Made by a program: the position numbers and the translations under genes. The notes beneath the pieces were generated by a model that was not told where the DNA came from, searched no databases, and worked only from the letters and a program-made list of their open reading frames with translations. Below, one piece after another: positions 1 to 10,990 of a stretch of DNA of 64,000 bases. The stretch's first letter is position 1. Each line of letters starts with the position of its first letter. Where the stretch lies: NCBI GenBank assembly GCA_948470475.1, contig OX419337.1, positions 6,579,574 to 6,643,573 on the forward strand, read 5' to 3'. The DNA comes from Galaxea fascicularis. Lineage: Eukaryota; Cnidaria; Anthozoa; Scleractinia; Euphylliidae.

Positions 1-336
1 ACATGATGAGAAATCCAATTTTTGACCTTAAAAATGGGGTCTCGACTTATACAAGAGGTCGACTCATACACGAGTAAATACAGTAACTGTAAATTGTAAG
101 TGATCTTTTCTTTTTTTTTTTGTAAATTAGGTTAGTATCGTAAGTTGGTATTGTAAGCAGAGTTTGGTATTCTATTATTTATAATAAAAAAAATAACACG
201 TTAACAAACACTATTTATGAGCAATATTCTACTTTTGGGCACCCTACTTATCACAAGGTTGATTGGTTCATAGTATTCATCGCAAACTTTTGACATTATT
301 TAAAACTTATTGATCACCGGTAATAACTGTAGCTTA

Positions 337-755
337 AGGCTACCGCACACTAGCCGATTTTTCGTCGCAGAGGTGAAGATTTTTTTGTCGGGGTTAAATC
401 GGGCTAAAATTTGTCGAGACGTCAGCTTGCCGCACACTAGCCGATTTTTTGTCCCGACTAACCGCGTTTAGTCTTGGGGTCGAGTCGATCTCTGCCATGT
501 TGGAAAAGAAGCTTATTCACGTGACTCTCAAGACAATTCCTCATTGGTTTAGGTACGCGTGAGCCCCGACAAATTATCTTGGCCCACCGCACACTAGCCG
601 ACAAGGCCCGACAAGACGTTTTGAGATCTAGCACTGTCAGATATCGCCCGACAAGCCCCGATCTTGTCGCAGACTTGTCTGAATTCACCGCACACTAGCC
701 GACAAGTGAAGATTTTTTGTTGGCCGACAAAAAATCGGCTAGTGTGCGGTAGCCT
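337..755. mobile_element. Harbinger-like MITE with terminal and internal repeats
   Basis: The left end begins AGGCTACCGCACACTAGCC and the right end at 755 is its inverse, giving terminal inverted repeats of about 26 bp. Both sides are flanked by TTA (334-336 and 756-758), the 3-bp target duplication typical of PIF/Harbinger elements. The core CCGCACACTAGCCGA recurs in direct orientation near 431, 586 and 688, and words like CCCGACAAG are scattered between. There is no transposase, so this is a non-autonomous element. The one short open frame inside it is made of these repeats. Confidence 0.8.
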
Positions 756-1307
756 TTAAAAACAGTGCACTGAAATTGGTATATGCATTAAGGGACACTT
801 CAACTTTCATTGCTTTTCAATGGAAGCAGCAATAGCCAAACACCCTTGGGCTAGTTTTATTACAGTTAAAGTTCAGCTTATTTTAAAGCTATGCGTACCA
901 GTGTTTATTACATGTATATTTTAACAGAGAATTTGAGAGAAATAAAATGTTACTTCCCAACATTTGACAGACCAACACTCAAATATTTTTCCAATTTAGC
1001 TGCTGCTGTGGACTCCAAGTAATGTAAAATTTATTCTTACTGATAATGAGAGAGTGGCTGTGGTTTGAATTTATGCAAATTATAAGCTTTGTAACTTGTC
1101 CATTCCTTCAATTTTGCTATGTTCAGTATCATAAAATCGCAGTCACCAACAGCTGTAGGACACTCAATGTAATTCTTTGAACAGTCAGCCAAGTGCCATG
1201 AGCAGGCAACATTGCAAAATCTATGATGTCAAACAGCAAACAGTTCACTGATACCCATGAAATGTTGACTGCTGTTGCTGATCCATTTGTTTTGCTATAT
1301 AACAAAT
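756..1307. other. Non-coding spacer, no feature seen
   Basis: AT-rich sequence with no convincing coding frame, RNA gene or repeat. It separates the Harbinger-like MITE from the first palindromic element. Confidence 0.5.
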
Positions 1308-1426
1308 CACTTAATGACTGGTCCCATGGGGAACAGTGAATTTTGTTTCCCTCGAACCTCAGTGTTCCCCTCTGAGATTCTCAGGAAACAAAATTCACTG
1401 TTCCACTCGGGACCAGTCATTAAGTG
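1308..1426. mobile_element. Palindromic MITE (CACTTAATG family), copy 1
   Basis: The arms CACTTAATGACTGGTCCC and its inverse enclose inverted words around AACAGTGAATTTTGTTTCC, so the whole 119 bp can fold into one hairpin with a short loop. A diverged relative lies at 1766-1864. No coding capacity. Confidence 0.75.
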
Positions 1427-1765
1427 TTAATAATTATTATTGTTATATACCTAGACTTTCACTCAACAAAACAAGCACTGTGATTGGTTGATTCTTGGTC
1501 ATGTGCCGCTGAACAAAATAATTCATATGTATCCCAACCAGGATACAATTGCGCAGTTATTGCCTGTGCACCGAATACAACAGCACGTCATCAGTGCATG
1601 ACTAAATTAAAAATGGCGTGATCTTCAGCACATGCTCACATGCTTATTCATTCAGCAGGATTGACGATTGTGAATAAAGAAGTCGTGCTGTCTTTGTCTA
1701 TATGACTGTTTTTGTTATAATTATGATTGTTTACGGGAAAGTCTAAATATACATATATAACAAAG

Positions 1766-1864
1766 CACTTAATGTATGTTCCCTCGGGAAACTAGTTAGT
1801 TTTGTTAGTTTTCTTTGTCTTGGGAAAGATCAGGACTGTTTCCCTCGTGACCATACATTAAGTG
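1766..1864. mobile_element. Palindromic MITE (CACTTAATG family), copy 2
   Basis: The ends CACTTAATGTATG and CATACATTAAGTG are inverted copies, with CCCTCGGG and CCCTCGTG words just inside. It is related to 1308-1426 by end sequence and size. The open frame of the minus-strand gene runs into this element, which supplies its stop codon and the 19 residues before it. Confidence 0.7.
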
Positions 1865-2991
1865 TAAAATGTTACTAACCGTGAAAGGTACACTGTCTGC
1901 CCCCTCCTTCTGTTTCCTCTGTGGCTGCAACACTCGCTTCCTCGGCTCTGCGCTCTTTTTTACTTCATCATGATCAGGAGAGCTTTCTCTTGCTAGCTTC
2001 TCTTTCCGTCTCTTTTCTTTATACTTGTTTACTCTCAAGAGTTTGGTACACTCTGCGCAGAGAGACCCGGGAGCTGAGAACATTTTGCACTTAGAAGAAA
2101 AGGTCTTTACGTACTCTTGGCCTTCATTTACCAAGTCTTTGAATGGCCCAGTTATGTGAGGGACAGAGACTTGAATGCTCTCTCCTTGGGGTAGGGAAAT
2201 TCCAGTGCACAAAGATGATTTGTCGATAAAATCCAGCGCTAAAATAACGCGTTTCTTGCTGGATAATGGGACAAGACAGAAGATATTGCTCAAGTCCTTC
2301 TCGCACCCATGTGCCTTAACTTTAATGAAAATACTAGCAGGGCTCGCGGCTGATTTGGTCACGACCATTTCTGTTGTCGCTCTTACGTTATTGAATTCCC
2401 ATTTCTCCGGACGAACAAAACATGCACAATTTGGCTTGTCATAAAGAATTTTCCACTCATCTGGAACTGCAAGGCCAGCCAGTTCGTCTGATAATGGGCG
2501 GCAAGCAACATCATTGTTTTCGTGGGAAATTGTAAAAGCCGTCTCGGATCTCTTTAGATTCAAGTAAACGTTTTGCCGTTTCTTACGAGGACCTCTCTTC
2601 ATTCTTCGCACGGCTCCGCTCCACACATCATGTATAATGATGCCCAAGGAAATGGAAGTTAAGGCTTGTCCCGGAATTTTCTCCTTATACTGTTCTGCTA
2701 AGTGGAGGATATCTTGTATTGGCGTTATGGCAGCGTCTTCAAACTCATAATTTACCATTAGCCTGAAAATTATGCGCTTACATTACATTACGAGCTTAAA
2801 TACAGCTCCGTTCATCACTAACCTTTATAAAATACAGTTTATGGACATCAGTTTTCCAAGGATTAAATCAACCACTTTTTTAAAACTAAGGTTAAAACTT
2901 ACCACAGCTTCCACTCGGTCGTGAAATCAAGTGATTTAAGTTTTTTCTTTGGAGGACAATCCTCGTCTTGTCTGACCACTTTCGACAACAT
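1805..2991 (-). CDS. Hypothetical two-exon protein, function unknown
   Basis: Exon 1 is 2903-2991, starting at the ATG at 2991; the same frame has a stop upstream. Exon 2 is 1805-2762. The junction fits a GT donor after 2903 and a TTTTCAG acceptor before 2762, and joins in phase (Trp codon split 2+1). The product is about 348 residues. It has a basic N-terminal stretch (PPKKKLK), a second basic patch near MKRGPRKKRQ, a central hydrophilic domain with scattered Cys, a CAEC pair, then a Lys/Arg-rich helix (NKYKEKRRKEK). Basic patches suggest a nuclear or DNA-associated protein, but I recognise no domain. The last 19 codons come from the MITE at 1766-1864. A possible donor, ACG|GTTAGT near 1878, could instead splice this tail away. 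Real gene likely; function unassigned. Confidence 0.55.
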
Positions 2992-3202
2992 GTGGCCTTG
3001 TACCGACGGAAATTTTTGCGACGCTGTTCACAGAAACATGGCAAAAACACTGTAAAGTCACACTGAAGACACACACACTCTTTACCGATAGTGCGGAGAC
3101 AGTCCGAGCGAACTTGCCAAAGACAACGAAAGCCGTTGAAAACCTTCTCGGCCTTCGGTCACTTTTAGCGTCGTCATGCTATGCTTCCCTCGGCCGGCAC
3201 TT

Positions 3203-3314
3203 ATTTCCATCTCTCAAACTGACATTTTGAGCCCACGGTGGAGTGAGCACCCATACCAAACCATCTTGTAACTGCCCAGCGGTATATCTTCGAAGTCAGT
3301 TTGAGAGATGGAAG
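3203..3314. repeat. Short inverted repeat
   Basis: TTCCATCTCTCAAACTGA at the left is matched by its inverse at the right, about 75 bp apart. It lies just upstream of the 1805-2991 gene and may be a small MITE. No target duplication was clear. Confidence 0.55.
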
Positions 3315-4429
3315 CAAGCGCTAGCCGCTTTCCTCGTGGGGAGGAGTGTTGCGTGACGACACTGAAAACGGCTGCGGGGGAACTGAGACAGGGGCCCGTT
3401 TCTCGAAAGTCCCGAAGGCTTTTCGGGACCGAAAAGCCATTTCTAACTTATTCTAAAAAGTTGGTCTTTTACTATGATTTCAAGATGCAAAAGGGAAAAT
3501 GTGTTGCAAACTTTCATGCATGGAAACGTCTGTGTTTTTGTTTTATATATTTTTGGATATACGTAGTAAATTATGGCACCTGAAATAGGCCCAAAAAGAT
3601 CCGGGGATTTCGAGAAGAGCACGCCAGCTAGACTCTGACAGAAGCTCGTTTGCGATTTCCGGTCAAATCCAATGCACCGCACTCCCCCAGCGCAGTGATT
3701 TGCATATGGACAAAATGACCATTTTCCCCCGCGTAAGCGCCCTTTTGATCTACAAGCGCAGCATCATGAATTGGCAGCAGAAACAGTCAAGAGGCCGATT
3801 CTCAGGCTCTGTGGGTCGAATTTTCGGGGAAGTTCACCAAGAAAGAGACAAAATTATCTACGCGACTATTGCTTGTTATTCGAAACGAATACTCCGCTTT
3901 CTTGGGAATTTATTGGCCTTCGAACGCCGAATGCTTCGATCTTGTGTCTCCGGCCTTCCTTTTTTTAGAACATAAGCCAACTCTCCCGGATTATCCCGGA
4001 GTCTCTTGGATACCGAATCTCCCGGTCTGCAGCGTATGGCAGAACTCGACGAGATCTCGCACGTGCAGAGCCATTTTTCAGTAGCCGTGCACCGCGTGCA
4101 ACACCACCAGAGGTCCAGAAATCGTGTGCGCGGTTGATGGTATACGCCTCTTAGTGTTACAACTACCACGAAAAATGCTATGACTCCCTTGAAAACCACT
4201 GACCCGATTTCAGACCATCATATATGGCCAAAATCTATACCCGATTCAGACCAAAACGGCTCAAAAACCGTACCCTTTGGAAAGGCACATACCTCTATCG
4301 CTTATATAGGTAAACATTCCTTCCCCACTCCTCCCCTCTTCCCATAAGCCACAGTTGGAGAGCGGAGGGCGCAACTGCTAAGTGTTAGCGCACGAGGAAA
4401 CGTTTAAGGACGTTTCAGAGATGGAGCGG
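3315..4429. other. Non-coding stretch with degenerate repeat words
   Basis: Around 3392-3625 there are mutually inverted GGGCCCGTTTCTCGA-type and TTTCGAGAAGAGC-type words that look like a decayed repeat. Several open frames of 60-110 codons overlap on both strands but none has recognisable composition or splice logic. I support no gene here. Confidence 0.4.
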
Positions 4430-4431
4430 GG

Positions 4432-4517
4432 GAGCAGGGATGACACAGTGGTAAGAGCACTCGCTTCCCACCAATGTTGCCCGGGTTAGATTCCCGCCTT
4501 GGCGACATATGTGGGTT

Positions 4518-4551
<34 letters not shown>

Positions 4552-4610
4552 AGTTTTTCTCCGGGTACTCCGGTTTTCCTCTCTCTTCAAAAACCAACAT
4601 TTCCAACTAA
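4432..4610 (+). mobile_element. tRNA-derived SINE (type A)
   Basis: The head resembles a tRNA promoter: an A-box-like region with AGTGGTAAGAGC, then about 40 bp later a B-box-like GGGTTAGATTCCC. A non-tRNA body follows (GTGGGTTGAGTTTGTTG, then CTCCGGGTACTCCGG). A related copy lies on the minus strand near 54484-54660. It is not a functional tRNA because no acceptor stem or cloverleaf can be completed. Confidence 0.65.
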
Positions 4611-5230
4611 TTCGATCTGGAATTGAATGCACGAACATCTTTTACATGTGCGTTGATCACAAAATGCTAAGAAATGTACTGCTCCCCACGAGCGCGTTAT
4701 TGTTTCCAGCAAAGGATGGAAATTCTGTCACAGCAAAATCTATCACGAAGCCCAAGCTCTTTAGAGGGTCCTAAAGGGGTAAAATGAGAACTGGGATTTG
4801 GCTGTTTCTTGGGAAAATGAGATTTGGGCCACTGGGAGTGGGAGTAAAAGTCACAAAAATGAGAATGGGAAAGATGTCTGCCATTATAAAGATCGTAGTA
4901 CTTGGTCATTTTTTGAGTTCAGTAGCTAAAAAAAAGTATGGAAGGAGGTTTGAAGGAGAAACAATCCAAAACAAACCAAAGAACTGTACTCCGTGCAACA
5001 CACCATGCAAACTTTTACGAAAATAAGAAGTTTTTAAAGTGACCTATTACTGTGCAAAACTAGATCCAAGAAGAGCAATGGAACACTGAATTACCTTTTG
5101 GAACTCTACTTAACAGTGAAAGCCCTCGCCGGGATTTCTTTTTCAATTTCAACACTGAGACTGGGATTTGTTCTAAAGAAAGGCTGGGAAATGGGATTGA
5201 AATCCCTCCTTCAGAACCTTTCTCTTTTAA
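4611..5230. other. Non-coding spacer
   Basis: No gene, RNA or clear repeat seen. Short open frames on both strands have no features of real coding sequence. Confidence 0.4.
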
Positions 5231-5909
5231 TTTAAGGTGGCTCAAAACAGTTTCCAGCATTTTCCAAGACGTAGATTTTGATGGGTCATTATTACCACTC
5301 TTTATCAGTTGATGCTATAATCATGGTATCAAAAAACTGCCCAGTCATTTGTGAATACGTTGGCATTATTTTTGTGACACCATAGGTTACCGTAGCAACA
5401 CTCTGACCTGCTAAAAACACCCTTAATTTCAGCTTTAAGCGCTTATATTTCAAAAACGGCATGGTGAAATTTTTTCTTATTATAGAATTTTGATAAGCAG
5501 GATGAGATGCAACTTTTCGCAACGTTTGAATAAATTCTGTACATGGAGTTCAGAGCCACCTTAAATTTTCGAAAATTTAAGGTGGCTCTGAACCCCATGT
5601 ACAGAATTTATTCAAACTTTGCCAAAAGTTGCATCTCATCCTGCTTATCAAAATTCTATAATATAAAAAAATTTCACTGTGCCGTTTTTGAAATATAAGC
5701 GCTTAAAGCTGAAATAAGGGTGTTTTTAGCAGGTCAGGTTGTTGCTATGGTAATCTATAGTGTCACGAACATAATACCAACGTATTCACCAATGATTGGG
5801 CAGTTTTTTGATACCATGATTGTAACATCATTTGATAAAGAGTGGCATTATTGACCCATCAAAATCTACGTCTAGGAAAGTGCTGGGAACTGTTTGGAGC
5901 CACCTTAAG
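5231..5909. mobile_element. Large fold-back element, about 680 bp
   Basis: Two arms of about 335 bp are inverted copies with roughly 90% identity by eye, meeting at a near-perfect centre near 5569 (CCACCTTAAATTTTCGAAAA...). The outer ends are TTTAAGGTGGCTC and GAGCCACCTTAAG, so TTAA sits at both ends, suggesting TTAA-target insertion as in piggyBac-type elements. The element has no transposase. A distant relative of part of one arm (CACCAATGATTGGGCA...TTTGATACCA) is seen near 61725-61800. Confidence 0.85.
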
Positions 5910-5994
5910 CAAAATTTCTTCTTAATTGGATTTTTCACCAGTCTTGGTTCATTATTCCTAATACAGATGTCTCCTATTGGCTCATTCGTCCGGT

Positions 5995-5995
<1 letters not shown>

Positions 5996-6030
<35 letters not shown>

Positions 6031-6056
6031 GTAATAATAATAGTAATAATAATAAT
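5996..6056. repeat. (AAT)n microsatellite
   Basis: About twenty copies of the trinucleotide AAT with a few AGT interruptions. Confidence 0.9.
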
Positions 6057-6059
6057 GCT

Positions 6060-6430
6060 TGTAACAGGTGGACTAGGCCAGGAGCACCAGTTTCACTAAC
6101 GCATTGAAGCGTTTAGCATGAAAAGCATTTACAGCAAGCTAGCGCACATAAGCAAGCGCCATATTAGCTTGCGTAGCTGTCGTTTTCTGTTAGGGTTTGA
6201 GCGAGCGACCGCGCGCGAGCTAGAGGAGAATGGGGTGGAGGGCTTTGATTGGTTGGATTAATTGGATCGTCAAAAACTGTCAAAAGGCTGTCAAATTAAT
6301 GTGGATTTGGGGGCAGCGGGGGTGGATCAGGCCGTTTTTCCTCGCGGCTTCGCCGCTCGCTCGCGCGCTCCAAGCCAAACCGCCACCTACGCAGGCTAGC
6401 ACCATATTAGCCATTTAGGACCTATACTGG
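6060..6430. repeat. Degenerate CG-rich inverted repeat
   Basis: Inverted words AAGCTAGCGCACATAAGC and ACGCAGGCTAGC, plus GAGCGAGCGACCGCGCGCGAG matched against CGCTCGCTCGCGCGCTCC, suggest an old fold-back element with CG-rich subterminal parts. Boundaries are uncertain. Similar words recur at 36931-37074. Confidence 0.4.
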
Positions 6431-7923
6431 GCAACGCCATACTGTTAAAATTGTCCATTTTTAGCTCATTAGTTTGCGCTATCTTCACCAGCCTTGCCGC
6501 TAAGATTCATGGTACTGTACATACTGAAGTTCATGCTGTCTTGGCCAAAGTGCAGTAAGCGTCAATTCTTGAAGAAGCAAGACAAGTTTAGTTTAACCGT
6601 TCGTAGTTTCGTAATCAAGTATTTGCACTGTGCAGGTCAGATATGTAAGTGCCTTCCTTTGTTATTCAGATTTAGTTCTAATTGATTTATATGTTGCACG
6701 ACTCGATTTTAGCTCAAGAATACTGCTATTGTTTTCCGTCGTGCATATCCAAATTAAGTAGTATCTTCTAAGCCTTACAAATCCACAGTTATTTGGTTTT
6801 ATGTTAAGTATCGCTCATATTATTATTAAGTACATTTGGTTCTTATTGTTTTAAGTATATTTCGCTTCGGTTTGTTGCCTTTTATGTGCGAAACGTTGTT
6901 ATTTCATGTAGAACTGTTATTATGCGAATTGGGGTTCCGTCCCCAAAATATCAGCATTGTAGTTTGCTTCGTGACCTTTGCCTTTTGATTTAGTTTAGCC
7001 TTGTATTTAGTTGTATTTTGTAATCGTTGTTTTCAGTTAACGAGTACCACTGAACCTTTCCTCGTTGACACGAAATAAACCGTATTGGTCATTTCATCGT
7101 CTTCCAGGTTTGGATCTTTGCCTCCGTAAACTACGCCCCTTTCAATTCGCAGCACGTTTAGTTGATCTTGTCAATGGCTACCGTTACACATGCCTCGAAC
7201 TCTTAAAAATTCAAACTTTTCATTTTTTTTACGAGAAAGGACCAGAGTAAAACACATGGAGAATCAACACATGAAATAGACTACTCACTTGGAAAGAAAA
7301 GCAACGGATGCAGTTCAACTTAAACTAATAGTAGTACAGATATGTCTGCAAAGTATTTGGAACGAAAACTGTGCGTCAAAAAGAGCGAGCAAGCGTCGGA
7401 CACGAGACATATACGCCCTGTAGAGACCATTCATATTTTAATTTGTTGCCTGATATCAATTTATTGGTTTTGTCAAGCCAAGATTGGTTTTGTCAAGCAA
7501 AGCACATCAATCAAACATTTTTTCCATTGCGCCAACCTTTAGAAGTCACAAGAAAGATTTGATGGGAATTTTAACCCCTGGCATCCAGTCAAGCTCCGGA
7601 GGATTTCACACTGAAAATCCTTGTTAATTTTAAATTTTTTAATTTCCATAAAATCTCTCCCGTGCCGATTACTGCCTTGAAAATTTCCTGTAAACTTAAT
7701 TTTTAGGCAGATTCACTGTCATTCGATCACGCTTTGAAAGTTGAGACACATGGTAAAAAATTGTTAAACAACGTAAGGACTGAAAAGCCAAGCTTCAGTT
7801 CAAAGCAATGACTACTATTCCCATAAGCCGCCGTCATTGAGTTGAAATGTTACAGCTATTGACAGCAGTGTTCTGGATATAAAAGGCAGATCGAGCAACC
7901 TTACGCGCGAATTAAATATGTAT
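6431..7923. other. Non-coding stretch
   Basis: AT-rich sequence with scattered short open frames and no splice-consistent coding series. No repeat with clear ends was found. Confidence 0.4.
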
Positions 7924-7924
7924 A

Positions 7925-8058
7925 AAGCCTGGTTTTTACTGGCGACGTAAGCGCAACGGTATCTTTCTGCTTATGCTTATGCTTATGTCGCTGTTATTTT
8001 CACATGCACTGTTGCTTATGCCTATGCTTGTGTTTATGCGCTAGTGAAAAACAGCCTT
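7925..8058. mobile_element. Small MITE with GCTTAT internal repeat
   Basis: The end AAGCCTGGTTTTTACTGGCG is matched by the inverse CGCTAGTGAAAAACAGCCTT at the other end. Between them is a tandem of GCTTAT/GCCTAT hexamers. About 134 bp, no coding capacity. Confidence 0.65.
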
Positions 8059-8547
8059 AAGAGTAAACTCGGTTCATCTTACGTTATACAGGAAAACGTG
8101 ATATTAGCCTATATTCTAATTCGTTTGAAAATGAGGTAACTTTGCCTCCTAATTTCGCGAAGAAGAATTTTACGGCAGTAAGGAGTCACTTTGATCGACT
8201 CGTGTCTGATTTGTTCTCTTGTCCAGCTTTCGTCGGACCAATTCCTACTTACAGTTATTTGAGCTCAAAGTGATTAAGGAAGTATGGACAGGGGTGCTCT
8301 CTTTAATTTCCACAATTCCGTATTTGCTACTTATCCTATGATCAATTTAGCGTCGTTCTTACTCGACCAAACCGACGACCATGGAAACTGTCGTCGCTTG
8401 GTCTGATATTGAGCCAATACAGCCAGCCAATAGTGCAGGCTTTTCGAATTGTGTCTGACACTTTCTTTTATTTCGTGTTAACCATTAATTCATTAGTTCT
8501 CAAAACAGAGCCCAGCCCTGATTCAGTGGAGAGCGTTCAGTAACCCG

Positions 8548-10089
8548 ATGTATCCGTTGTTTTCTCGATTGTTGCTGCTTTTAGCAGCATGCCTTGAATA
8601 CTTGGAAGCTGGTTTGGATTTGAACGAGGTGTGTCATTTAACTAAACCTGAATTCAGGATGAGGGTCCTTCAGAAAGTCATGGACCGTATACAAGATGAA
8701 TACGACATCGCAAATGGGGTCGCTATCTTCGGGACTTGCGATCCAACAGACCCCAACATGCCTCCAGATTGCATGAATTACAACAACCCTTCGGTGGCAT
8801 ATGGATCAACCCTTGTACCTTGTCCAGACGGGGAGTGTCCTCCTGAAACGCCTTCGTCATTTCTACCCGGGAAAAGTGGGTTTTATCAACCCAGGCAAGA
8901 CCACGCCTTGGTGCTGTTTGGCTGTCTTCCACCGGAGACCGAATACTTTGGAATTCGAAGCTATCTCTACGAGAAAGCAATATCCAACGTTCGAAAGGAT
9001 CTGAATTGCAGCAATGCGATGAGCAGCGTAACAGGAGAAAGCGTTGATGTATTCCCTCCTGAGCCTACAGTACCTGACACTCGTGTGGTGGTGGACACTC
9101 CATGGTTTGACACCCGAAATCATCTGAGCATCGACGTAGCTCGCAAGCCAGACAGCCAGACTAAATTCAGATCTCTCTTCACTCATATAACGACTGCTAA
9201 CAAGGAGGTAGCCGCAGTCATAGCCAACGCGTTCGTAAAATCTGGCGTCCCCGCGGAAGCCATGAACATCGACAGCATTCCCAATGTGCCAATATTCCAT
9301 CTCGAGGGCAATTCATCCGTCCGCGACAGCTTTCGTACCATCTACAGATTAGTATTACCAGTGTCATTTGTGTCGAGTTATGACGATTCCCCGCCAGCGT
9401 CAAGTGAAGAGGAAATTAACAAATACATCTCTTTCAACAACATGAATATTCTTGTTCGATACTTAAAACCGAAAGTTCCAGTGCCAAGGAATGGTATCCT
9501 CCCACAACGATTCACTACCAGGTCGGTGGGAAAGCACGAGAAAGAAATAATTGGCGAACAAACTTTTCCGGCGTTATTGTCAGCTGTGAGATCGTTCTAT
9601 GGCGAGGCAGATTATATCTCCAATGCAATACCTATTGTCGTTAACGTGGCAAAATGTCTTCAAGGATGCTATGGATTCGGTGACAACGAGGACACTGTGT
9701 ACATAAACACAGATAAAAGCATATCCCTTGCTAAAGCAGATGCGTTTGCAGTGGTGTGTGGCGCCAATCATATCCTTTTGGAGTACGCAGTTTACACCAG
9801 CGTCGGTATTTTCAACACAAGTGGGTTGGCTGTGGGCCTGGTCACCGATGACATGAAACAAAACAGCGCAGTGCGCTTCGCTCCTCAGCTGCCTCACGTT
9901 GACAAGTTCTATTGCATCGAAATTCGGTCCAACTGCGGTGAAGATCCCTTCTGTGCCGAACCCCTGTTTGGTACCAAGACGCTGCTGGTACAGTACCGAA
10001 TCAATCTCAACCCTCATACGAAGACCGGTCCTGCTGTGGAGGAGCTAATCTGGCCGGTCATCTTGGGATATGAGGGAAACAGTGGCTAA
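8548..10089 (+). CDS. Intronless secreted protein of unknown family
   Basis: One uninterrupted frame of 513 codons in an otherwise intron-rich region. Residues 1-22 form a clear signal peptide: a short N-region, a Leu-rich core (LLLLLAACL) and small residues before Gly. The rest is hydrophilic with no second membrane segment. It has numerous Cys, several in the N-terminal 130 residues (CDPTDP, PDC, PCPDGEC) and in pairs near the C-terminus (CGEDPFC), consistent with disulfides in a secreted protein. N-glycosylation sequons are present (NCS, NSS, NTS). A polyadenylation signal AATAAA lies at 10182-10187, about 95 bp after the stop. I recognise no domain. The intact length, signal peptide and poly(A) signal argue for a real gene. 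Lack of introns could reflect retroposition or horizontal transfer; base composition does not look foreign by eye. A MITE begins 120 bp downstream. Confidence 0.8.
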   Translation: MYPLFSRLLLLLAACLEYLEAGLDLNEVCHLTKPEFRMRVLQKVMDRIQDEYDIANGVAIFGTCDPTDPNMPPDCMNYNNPSVAYGSTLVPCPDGECPPETPSSFLPGKSGFYQPRQDHALVLFGCLPPETEYFGIRSYLYEKAISNVRKDLNCSNAMSSVTGESVDVFPPEPTVPDTRVVVDTPWFDTRNHLSIDVARKPDSQTKFRSLFTHITTANKEVAAVIANAFVKSGVPAEAMNIDSIPNVPIFHLEGNSSVRDSFRTIYRLVLPVSFVSSYDDSPPASSEEEINKYISFNNMNILVRYLKPKVPVPRNGILPQRFTTRSVGKHEKEIIGEQTFPALLSAVRSFYGEADYISNAIPIVVNVAKCLQGCYGFGDNEDTVYINTDKSISLAKADAFAVVCGANHILLEYAVYTSVGIFNTSGLAVGLVTDDMKQNSAVRFAPQLPHVDKFYCIEIRSNCGEDPFCAEPLFGTKTLLVQYRINLNPHTKTGPAVEELIWPVILGYEGNSG

Positions 10090-10181
10090 AAGATGTCTTC
10101 AAAGATTGGCTCTTCTAGTTAGTACGGGGCTTAAAAAGGGATTAATGACTGAAAGGTTAAAATGGAATGAATGGAATATGT

Positions 10182-10187
10182 AATAAA
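10182..10187 (+). terminator. Polyadenylation signal of the 513-aa gene
   Basis: AATAAA 93 bp after the stop codon, followed by an A-run. Confidence 0.6.
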
Positions 10188-10210
10188 TAAAAAAATCATT
10201 AGAAGTATAG

Positions 10211-10548
10211 CCTGCATAACGGGCGTTTATTTGGCCGAGCGCGTAGCGCGAGACATCGAGGGTAAAGCGCGAGATACTAGGGCGGAGCACGAGGCGAGAT
10301 GAATAGACCATTTCCGAGTTCATGTCTGCCTCCTCTTCAAAGCGAGTCTAAGTGCGAAGTTTTTGTTATGAAAATTAGTTTTCATTCATATGTAAAGTAG
10401 AACTAATTACCATCACAAAAACTTTGCACTTAGACTCGCTTTGAAGAGGAGGCAGACATGAACTCGGAAATGGCCTATTATAAACCGCGCTTTGCCCTCG
10501 ATGTCTTGCGCTTCGCACTCGGCTGAAATAATGCCTCTGTTATGCAGG
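10211..10548. mobile_element. Fold-back MITE (CCTGCATAAC family)
   Basis: The ends CCTGCATAACGGGCG and CTGTTATGCAGG are inverted. Inner arms such as GAACTCGGAAATGG and AAGAGGAGGCAGACATGAAC pair with their inverses around a centre near 10390. A short relative with the same ends is at 48473-48537. About 338 bp, non-coding. Confidence 0.8.
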
Positions 10549-10990
10549 ATACCAAATGATGGAAGGGACAAAAGCCTTAAGTTATCACCTGTGCTTTCAA
10601 TGTATCAGTATATAAATGTAACAAGTACTAACAAGAAATACCATTAAAAGGAAGGAAAACGTCAAGTAATCGACATTGTTTTGTCTTGTATAATTTTCTG
10701 CAGTCCTAAGGTGTTTATTCCCAAGGAAACGTTTGAGGGCTGAGTTCCGTTGATAGAAAGTGCGCTGTATTAATGCTAAAACGTTGAAAAATGATAAGCT
10801 AAGACCTTTTTCATTTCATGGCTTTCCGAGTTCGCGTGGATGTTTTCAGGCGCGTAGCTGGATTTGGAAAAATGGTGCGTGTGTTCGTGTCGCTACTTAA
10901 ACATCAGTACATATCGAAATTATCGTGTCCCTTTGCATTTTGCCCAGATTCCATTTATCAAATTTCAATGGTCAGTGAACTAAATATCGA

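Noticed and set aside
458..688. Minus-strand 76-codon frame
   Set aside because: Lies fully inside the Harbinger-like MITE and is made of its internal repeats.
2892..3074. Cys-rich 60-codon frame upstream of the first gene
   Set aside because: It reads exon 1 in another frame; that frame joins exon 2 at a stop codon, while the frame starting at 2991 joins cleanly.
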